Source of the DNA: JBBDWJ01 sp040902925
GTDB lineage: Bacteria; Acidobacteriota; Terriglobia; Bryobacterales; UBA6623
Assembly (NCBI GenBank): GCA_040902925.1
Contig: JBBDWJ010000032.1
Span: forward strand, 1-8,912
Length of the DNA: 8,912 bases
Direction of reading: 5' to 3'
Part shown: positions 1 to 4,365 of the stretch, in pieces
Position numbering within the stretch: position 1 is the stretch's first letter
Layout of the letters: every line of letters begins with the position of its first letter
Position numbers and translations under genes: made by a program
Notes under the pieces: model-generated
Told to the model about the DNA's origin: nothing
What the model saw: only the letters and a program-made list of their open reading frames with translations
Databases searched by the model: none

Positions 1-54
1 CTCACGTACGGATCTGTGCGGGGGGCGCTGGGTGACCGGCGTCCCTACCGCGAC
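1..54 (+). mobile_element. 3' end of a group II intron (domain V 3' half and domain VI)
   Basis: Positions 1-14 read CTCACGTACGGATC, which resembles the 3' strand of bacterial group II intron domain V. Positions 19-50 then fold as domain VI. Bases 22-31 pair with 36-45 around a GTGA (GNRA) tetraloop at 32-35, with only G-U wobbles as exceptions. Below a bulge at T46-A47, bases 19-21 pair with 48-50. A47 is the natural branch-point candidate: it lies eight bases from the proposed 3' end at 54, and the sequence there ends in CGAC, fitting the AY 3' terminus of these introns. The intron body, the reverse transcriptase/maturase gene and the 5' half of domain V would lie left of the window and are not seen. 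The intron reads on the plus strand, antisense to the small secreted-protein gene it enters, so splicing could not restore that gene's mRNA. The fold was paired by hand; the family call is from memory of the consensus. Confidence 0.75.
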
Positions 55-178
55 CTACGAAATGGTTCGGGTATTCATAACGAATCGCGCCATTCCCTTC
101 CATCGGTGATCCTGTTTGCGCGCGGATGCCCGCCGGACATAACAGCGCAAGTGCGACGAGGGATTGTGCCGCATTCAT
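2..178 (-). CDS. Small secreted protein, N-terminal remnant truncated by the intron
   Basis: This frame encodes 58 residues. It starts with MNAAQS, followed by a hydrophobic stretch (about residues 5-15) and a likely signal peptidase site near AGIRA-QT at residue 20. The ATG at 178 is preferred over the in-frame ATG at 202 because AAAAGGAG lies five bases before it and the signal peptide then begins correctly. The first 41 codons come from sequence outside the intron. The last 17 codons and the TGA at 4-2 are read from the antisense of intron domains V and VI, so the tail is artificial. The native protein was probably longer, with its remainder on the far side of the intron. The mature part is too short to assign a family. 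The gene follows the GH95 gene on the same strand after 45 bases, suggesting cotranscription and perhaps a role in the same glycan use. It may equally be annotated as a pseudogene. Confidence 0.55.
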   Translation of the reverse strand: MNAAQSLVALALLCPAGIRAQTGSPMEGNGAIRYEYPNHFVGRGRDAGHPAPPAQIRT

Positions 179-183
179 ACCCG

Positions 184-191
184 CTCCTTTT
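184..191 (-). promoter_or_regulatory. Ribosome binding site of the small secreted-protein gene
   Basis: On the minus strand AAAAGGAG precedes the ATG at 178 by five bases. It is a strong Shine-Dalgarno match and fixes the start at 178 rather than 202. It lies in the 45-base gap after the GH95 stop codon, as expected for the second gene of an operon. Confidence 0.7.
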
Positions 192-223
192 CTGGCTCGC
201 AAATTGCGGCGGTTCGAGGCCCG

Positions 224-2620
224 CTACTCGAAGCGGACCGTGGCCTCGCTGCCGCCCGCCAGATCGACGAGCGTCGTCTCGGCTCGTTCCAACGACAGCG
301 GCGCGTCCTCGCCCACCTTGATCGAGACCAATTTCTGCCCCTCGGGCGCTCTCAGGACCACCGGGCCGTCGCTGTGCGACCGCAATACCGCCTGCGTCGC
401 CTTGCCGCCTTTCCAGTAAAGGTCGAGCTCGACCGCGCCTCGCGCCTTCAAACCCCTGACCGACCCCTCGGGCCAGGCGGAAGGCAGCGCCGGCAGAAAC
501 TCGATTTCGCCGGCGTGGCTTTGGACAAGCATTTCGGCGATGGCGGCCGTCGCTCCGAAATTGCCGTCGATCTGAAACGGCGGGTGCGTGTCCAGCAAAT
601 TCGGCAAGGTCGATTTGGCGAGCAGCGCAACGAAGTTTTCGTAGGCCAGGCCGCCCTCGTGAAGGCGCGCCCAGAAGTTGATGATCCAGGCGCGGCTCCA
701 GCCCGTGTGGCCGCTGCCGGCCGCGAGCCGCCGCTCGAGCGTGACCCTGGCCGCCTTAGCCAGCGCGGGCGTGCCCCGAAGCGTGATCTCGTTGCCGGGA
801 TGCAGAGCGAACAGGTGCGAAATGTGGCGATGCCCCGGGTCGGCTTCCTCGTAGTCTTCGAGCCACTCTTGCAGTTGCCCGTGCTTGCCGATTTTCGCCG
901 CCGGCAGGCGGTCGCGCGCTGCCGCAACGCGGCGGCGGAACTCTTCGTCGGCGTCGAGCAGCACGCTTGCTTCCATCACACGGCTAAAGATGGCGCGTGC
1001 AATTTGAGTATCCATATAGGGGCCCATGGTGAGCGCGACAGCCGAGCCGTCCCCGGCGCGGTAACGATTCTCCGGCGAGATCGACGGCCCTGTGATCAGG
1101 CGGCCGGCCGCGTCTTCGACCATGTAGTCGAGCAGGAACTCGGCCGTTTCTTTCAGCACCGGATAGGCGCGGCGGCGCAGAAAATTCTGGTCGAGGGTGA
1201 ATTCGTAGTGGTCCCAGAAGTGAAGGCTGAGCCAGGCGCCGCCCATTGGCCAAACTCCGTAGCGGGCGCCGTCGATCGGGACCGCGTGTCCCCACAAGTC
1301 GGTGTTGTGGTGAATCACGAAGCCGCCCGCTCCGTAAAGCTCCCGGGCGATGCGGCGGCCGTCTTCTCTCGCGTTGTCGACGAGATCAAACAACGGCTCG
1401 TGCAGCTCGGAGAGATTGGTCACCTCGGCCGGCCAGTAATTCATCTCGGTGTTGATATTGATCGTGTATTTGGAATCCCACGGCGGCTCGAGCAGCGGAT
1501 TCCACAGGCCCTGTAAGTTTGCGGCGGCGCTGCCGGGGCGGCTGCTGGCGATCAACAAGTAGCGGCCGAATTCGAAATAAAGAACGGCAAGCTGGGCGTC
1601 GGCGGCGCCCGCCTGAACTCTCCGCAGCCGCTCGTCGGTCGGCAGATCGTCTGCTGTGTTCGCGGAAGCAGGGGCGCCGGTCAACGTTAGCTTGACGCGG
1701 TCGAATAGCTTCTGGTGGGAGGCGATGTGCGCAGAGCGCAGGTCCTCAAATGGCTTGGCGCCGGCGGCCAGCACGCGTTCGCACTCTGCCGCGGGATCTG
1801 GAACGCGATAATTCGTTGCGGCGGCGAATAGAAGCGTGGCCGAATCGGCATTGTCGACGCGCAGGATACCTCCAGCGCTGCTGATTGTTCCGCCATCGGC
1901 GACCGCCTGCAACAGGCCGTAAAACTTCACGCCGGTCTTGCGCTCGCCGGCATGGCGTTCGTCGGGGATTGCCTGCCCGTCGATGGCGATGCGCTCGGGC
2001 CCCGCGGCCTGGCTCCTCGCGTCGCGTTCGCGGCTCAACGCCGCGGAGAACGTGATGCGTCCGGGCTGGTCGCTGCTCAGCCGCACGACCAGGACGCCGT
2101 CCACCGGCGTCGAAAAAACCTCGCGCGTGAACCTCGCGCCGTTGGCCTGGAACTCGGTTCGCGCGATCGCGGTGGCGAGATCGAGCTCGCGGCGATAGCC
2201 GCTGACTTCGCCCAGGCCCGCGAACTCCAACGTCAAGTCCCCTAGCGGCTGGTAAGGGGGCAGTCTTAGCGGAGTTGAAACCACGGCCTTTTCGGCCAGA
2301 TCCTGCGCTTCGGCGGCGCGGCCTTCGAAAAGCAGCTTGCGAATCCTTGGGATTGCCGCGGCCCCCTGAGGGTTGTTGCGGTCGCGTTTTTCCCCGGCCC
2401 AGACGGTGTCTTCATTGAGCTGAATGCGTTCCTTGGCCACGCCGCCGAAGACCATGGCGCCAAGCCGGCCGTTGCCAACCGGGAGGGCTTCGTTCCACTC
2501 CGCAGCCGGCTGGCGGTACCAGAGCCGATGCTCGGCCGGGGCGATGGCAGGCAAAAGCGCGAGACAGAGCGCCGGTATCAGGGTCTTGCCCAAAGTCTTG
2601 GCGGGGGTAAATATCTTCAC
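224..2620 (-). CDS. Secreted GH95 family glycosidase (alpha-L-fucosidase or alpha-L-galactosidase)
   Basis: The product is 798 residues, normal for GH95, from a GTG start at 2620. This start gives a clean signal peptide: VKIFTPAK, a hydrophobic core LIPALCLALLPAI, and a likely cut after APA. An ATG at 2776 in the same frame would add 52 arginine-rich residues ahead of the signal peptide and is not favoured. Residue numbers below count from the GTG. The N-terminal beta domain holds NEALPVGNGRLGAMVFGG and QLNEDTVWAG. The (alpha/alpha)6 barrel contains NINTEMNYWPAEVTNLSE, PSISPEN, GHTGWSRAW and FQIDGNFGATAAIAEML. By analogy with Bifidobacterium AfcA, the pair N388/N390 and D685 would activate water and E517 would be the acid, giving inverting hydrolysis. 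All four are present. The protein probably acts in the periplasm or outside the cell, releasing terminal fucose (or L-galactose) from plant or animal glycans. Substrate cannot be fixed from sequence alone. The gene is divergent from the flavoprotein gene and is followed by the truncated secreted-protein gene. Confidence 0.93.
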   Translation of the reverse strand: MKIFTPAKTLGKTLIPALCLALLPAIAPAEHRLWYRQPAAEWNEALPVGNGRLGAMVFGGVAKERIQLNEDTVWAGEKRDRNNPQGAAAIPRIRKLLFEGRAAEAQDLAEKAVVSTPLRLPPYQPLGDLTLEFAGLGEVSGYRRELDLATAIARTEFQANGARFTREVFSTPVDGVLVVRLSSDQPGRITFSAALSRERDARSQAAGPERIAIDGQAIPDERHAGERKTGVKFYGLLQAVADGGTISSAGGILRVDNADSATLLFAAATNYRVPDPAAECERVLAAGAKPFEDLRSAHIASHQKLFDRVKLTLTGAPASANTADDLPTDERLRRVQAGAADAQLAVLYFEFGRYLLIASSRPGSAAANLQGLWNPLLEPPWDSKYTININTEMNYWPAEVTNLSELHEPLFDLVDNAREDGRRIARELYGAGGFVIHHNTDLWGHAVPIDGARYGVWPMGGAWLSLHFWDHYEFTLDQNFLRRRAYPVLKETAEFLLDYMVEDAAGRLITGPSISPENRYRAGDGSAVALTMGPYMDTQIARAIFSRVMEASVLLDADEEFRRRVAAARDRLPAAKIGKHGQLQEWLEDYEEADPGHRHISHLFALHPGNEITLRGTPALAKAARVTLERRLAAGSGHTGWSRAWIINFWARLHEGGLAYENFVALLAKSTLPNLLDTHPPFQIDGNFGATAAIAEMLVQSHAGEIEFLPALPSAWPEGSVRGLKARGAVELDLYWKGGKATQAVLRSHSDGPVVLRAPEGQKLVSIKVGEDAPLSLERAETTLVDLAGGSEATVRFE

Positions 2621-2633
2621 GCACGCTATTTTA
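2620..2633 (-). promoter_or_regulatory. Possible -10 element of a leaderless promoter for the GH95 gene
   Basis: On the minus strand TAAAAT (2633-2628) ends seven bases before the GTG at 2620. A transcript starting at the usual distance would begin on or next to the start codon. No Shine-Dalgarno sequence precedes this GTG, which agrees with leaderless expression. No convincing -35 hexamer is found 16-18 bases upstream (the best is AGTCCA), so the promoter call stays tentative. Confidence 0.4.
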
Positions 2634-2722
2634 CAGCGGCGCTGGTTCTCGTGGACTGGCCGGGCGCGCCCGAATAGGGCCGGGGCTCGCCGGCGGTGGC
2701 CTCCCAATCGGCATTTCCCCAT

Positions 2723-2751
2723 TTCGGCGGCGAAAAAGGGGCGCCGCCGAA
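2723..2751. repeat. Perfect 10-bp inverted repeat in the divergent intergenic region
   Basis: TTCGGCGGCG at 2723-2732 is exactly complementary to CGCCGCCGAA at 2742-2751, with a nine-base AAAAAGGGG loop. It lies about 100 bases upstream of the proposed GH95 start and about 250 upstream of the flavoprotein start. It could be a dyad operator for a regulator of either gene, or a hairpin in an upstream transcript. There is no T-tract after the plus-strand stem, so a standard terminator is unlikely. In GC-rich DNA a repeat of this size can also arise by chance. Confidence 0.5.
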
Positions 2752-2835
2752 TCGCAAGGTTCGGGGCCGGAGACATATGTCAACCTAAACAACCCACAAC
2801 CGGGCGCCGCTTTGATCCGCCGCGATGTCGTCTTT

Positions 2836-2853
2836 TTGCGGCTTTTTCCGCAA
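2836..2853. repeat. Short inverted repeat (6-bp stem) upstream of the flavoprotein gene
   Basis: TTGCGG (2836-2841) and CCGCAA (2848-2853) are exact complements around a CTTTTT loop. It lies about 150 bases before the ATG at 3000. It may be a weak operator or a small hairpin in the leader, but the stem is short and function is not shown. The rest of 2621-2999 contains no gene that I can support; a CATAAT at 2915-2920 could be a -10 element but has no matching -35. Confidence 0.3.
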
Positions 2854-2983
2854 CTTCTGATAGGAGCGGCGAGACCGCGAGCGTAAACCGTCCCTCCGGC
2901 TGGTCCATACCGCCCATAATTCTATGGCTCGGCAACAAATGGCTGCAACAATCCGCCAACTTAAACGGTCATACGAGCGAGAA

Positions 2984-2989
2984 AAGGAG
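2984..2989 (+). promoter_or_regulatory. Ribosome binding site of the flavoprotein gene
   Basis: AAGGAG ends ten bases before the ATG at 3000. It picks this ATG over the much longer in-frame extension back to 2424, which runs antisense through the GH95 signal-peptide region. The spacing is slightly long but acceptable. Confidence 0.65.
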
Positions 2990-2999
2990 CCATCCATTA

Positions 3000-4022
3000 A
3001 TGGAGACGCGCATTACCAAAAGGTTCGAGCTGACCATTCCGATCGTTTCGGCCGGCATGGCTTTTGTGTCGCGTCCCGCCCTCGCCGCTGCCGTCAGCAA
3101 TGCCGGGGGGATGGGTTTCCTCGCCGCGGAAATGACGCCGCCGCACGAAGTGGCGGATTTGATCCGCGCTACCCGGCGTCTCACGACCCGGCCGTTTGGA
3201 ATCGAATGCATGGCGCCCTATTTCACGAAGTGGCATCTCGACGCGTGCGTTAGCGAGACCGTTGCCGTGGTGACCTTCGTGTGGGGAATTCCCGAGCGCG
3301 AATGGGTGCAGAAGCTTCAGGAAGCCGGCTCTCAGGTGTGGGTGAAGGTCTGCTCGCTCGAACAGGCACGGCGGGCGGTGGCGCTACGGGTTGACGCGTT
3401 GGTCGTCGAAGCCCCCGATGGCGGGCCCGAGTACGTCGGCGGCCGCCTGATGAGTCTGCTGGCTGATGTGGCGGACGCCGTCGATATCCCGTTGATTGCG
3501 TCGGCCAGCGCCGTTGATGGCCCCGGACTGATGGCGGCGCTGATGTTGGGAGCTGATGCGGTCCGCTGTGGAACACTTTTTCTTGGCGCGAAGGAAGCCA
3601 ACGCCGAGGCAGAATACGCGCGCAGCCTGGCCGACTCGCCGATCGACGCCACCCTGCGAGTGAATCTTTTGACGCGAGAATGGCCCGAGCGCCCGGCGCC
3701 GATGCTTACCAACCACGTCGTACGCGAATGGATTCGGAGTCAGCTCAAATCGAAAGGTCCGGCCTGGGCTGGAACGAGACACGGGCGATGCCGGGTCCGA
3801 GGCGCTTCCGAGACCCTCAGCTCGATGCTTGCCGAACCCGACTCGGGTGGGACGCCAGGCCCGACGGCGGGGCCGGGTGGAAGCGAAGGAAAATCCGTTG
3901 TGCCCGTCGAACCTCGACGCGCCAGTTCGGCGGTCCCGCCGGTGGCCACGATCCTCGAAGGTATCATGAACGAGGCGCGACGGATTCTTCAGAATCGAGA
4001 CCGCCTTTGCCAAGTTGCTTAG
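3000..4022 (+). CDS. Nitronate monooxygenase / 2-nitropropane dioxygenase-like FMN-barrel protein, atypical active site
   Basis: The product is 340 residues, typical of the NPD/NMO family of cytoplasmic FMN-dependent TIM barrels, which also contains the enoyl-ACP reductase FabK. Family landmarks are the N-terminal strand ELTIPIVSAGMA (10-21), AAAVSNAGGMGFLAAE (29-44), VKVCSLEQARRAVALRVDALVVE (115-137), DIPLIASASAVDGPGLMAALMLGADAV (162-188), CGTLFLGAKEA (190-200) and the REWPERPAPMLTNHVVREW segment (226-244). Two usual motifs are altered. The catalytic 'EAGGH' histidine region reads EAPDGGPEYVGG (137-148) with no histidine, and the phosphate-binding 'AAGGI.DG' reads ASASAVDG. Nitronate oxidation as in classical NMO is therefore doubtful; FMN binding remains likely from the rest of the fold. 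Residues 250-315 are rich in Pro, Gly and Arg and match the family poorly, before a normal final helix (ATILEGIMNEARRIL). The start is set by AAGGAG upstream. The gene stands alone, divergent from GH95. Family confidence is high, activity low. Confidence 0.85.
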   Translation: METRITKRFELTIPIVSAGMAFVSRPALAAAVSNAGGMGFLAAEMTPPHEVADLIRATRRLTTRPFGIECMAPYFTKWHLDACVSETVAVVTFVWGIPEREWVQKLQEAGSQVWVKVCSLEQARRAVALRVDALVVEAPDGGPEYVGGRLMSLLADVADAVDIPLIASASAVDGPGLMAALMLGADAVRCGTLFLGAKEANAEAEYARSLADSPIDATLRVNLLTREWPERPAPMLTNHVVREWIRSQLKSKGPAWAGTRHGRCRVRGASETLSSMLAEPDSGGTPGPTAGPGGSEGKSVVPVEPRRASSAVPPVATILEGIMNEARRILQNRDRLCQVA

Positions 4023-4070
4023 CGGCCAAATGGTTTAGCGACCAAGGGGTTTAGCGCCCAAGTGGTTTAG
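4018..4070 (+). repeat. Tandem 16-bp repeat (3.3 copies) at the flavoprotein stop codon
   Basis: Three contiguous 16-base units, CTTAGCGGCCAAATGG (4018-4033), TTTAGCGACCAAGGGG (4034-4049) and TTTAGCGCCCAAGTGG (4050-4065), are followed by a partial TTTAG (4066-4070). The first unit contains the TAG stop of the flavoprotein gene. Because 16 is not a multiple of three, the successive TAGs at 4020, 4036, 4052 and 4068 close all three forward frames. Units differ at two to five positions, suggesting an older slippage duplication. There are no spacers, so this is not a CRISPR array. Confidence 0.85.
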
Positions 4071-4365
4071 GCAACTGTGTAGCCGCAACTCTTCCCACCT
4101 CGTGACGCACTCCCACAACCGTTTGAACCTGCTGAAACCGGGTCTTCTCGAGTCCCGTGTAGAATGAATGGATGTCGTATGCCGCCGACTGGCGATGTCG
4201 TTGGCGTGACGATTTGGCAGCGTGACAGTTCCCGCATTCGGGTGTGTTTCAGACGCACTTTGCCGCAAGCTCTTGGGTCATCGCGGCAGACCTTTGCCAT
4301 CGACTCGGATGATCGCCTCTTCGATTCGCTGCTCGGGCATCGGGCGCTGGTTGTTTTTGGAATAG
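4071..4365. other. Intergenic stretch before the peroxidase fusion gene, no convincing gene
   Basis: About 295 bases separate the tandem repeat from the next supported start. A TAGAAT at 4160-4165 looks like a -10 element, but no -35 sits at the right distance (a TTGAAC at 4123-4128 is 31 bases away). A heptamer GCGTGAC occurs twice, at 4204-4210 and 4220-4226, 16 bases apart, and could be a protein-binding pair. A plus-strand open frame from 4164 to 4553 has no recognisable motif and overlaps the signal-peptide gene in another frame, so I do not call it. The region probably holds the promoter and a long leader of the 4366 gene. Confidence 0.4.

Noticed and set aside
164..1516. 450-residue plus-strand open frame
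   Set aside because: It lies antisense inside the GH95 gene, shows no recognisable domain, and is an expected by-product of GC-rich codon use.
2621..2776. Longer GH95 start at ATG 2776
   Set aside because: It would put 52 arginine-rich residues before a clear signal peptide and has no good ribosome binding site; the GTG at 2620 is more natural.
2778..2783. Perfect TTGACA on the minus strand as a -35 box
   Set aside because: No acceptable -10 is found 16-19 bases downstream (ACCTTG and neighbours), so I do not call a promoter there.
2424..2999. In-frame N-terminal extension of the flavoprotein gene
   Set aside because: It runs antisense through the GH95 start, has no family similarity, and the family's N-terminus together with AAGGAG places the start at 3000.
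4018..4070. CRISPR-like array
   Set aside because: Units are 16 bases and directly abut with no spacers, so it is a simple tandem repeat.
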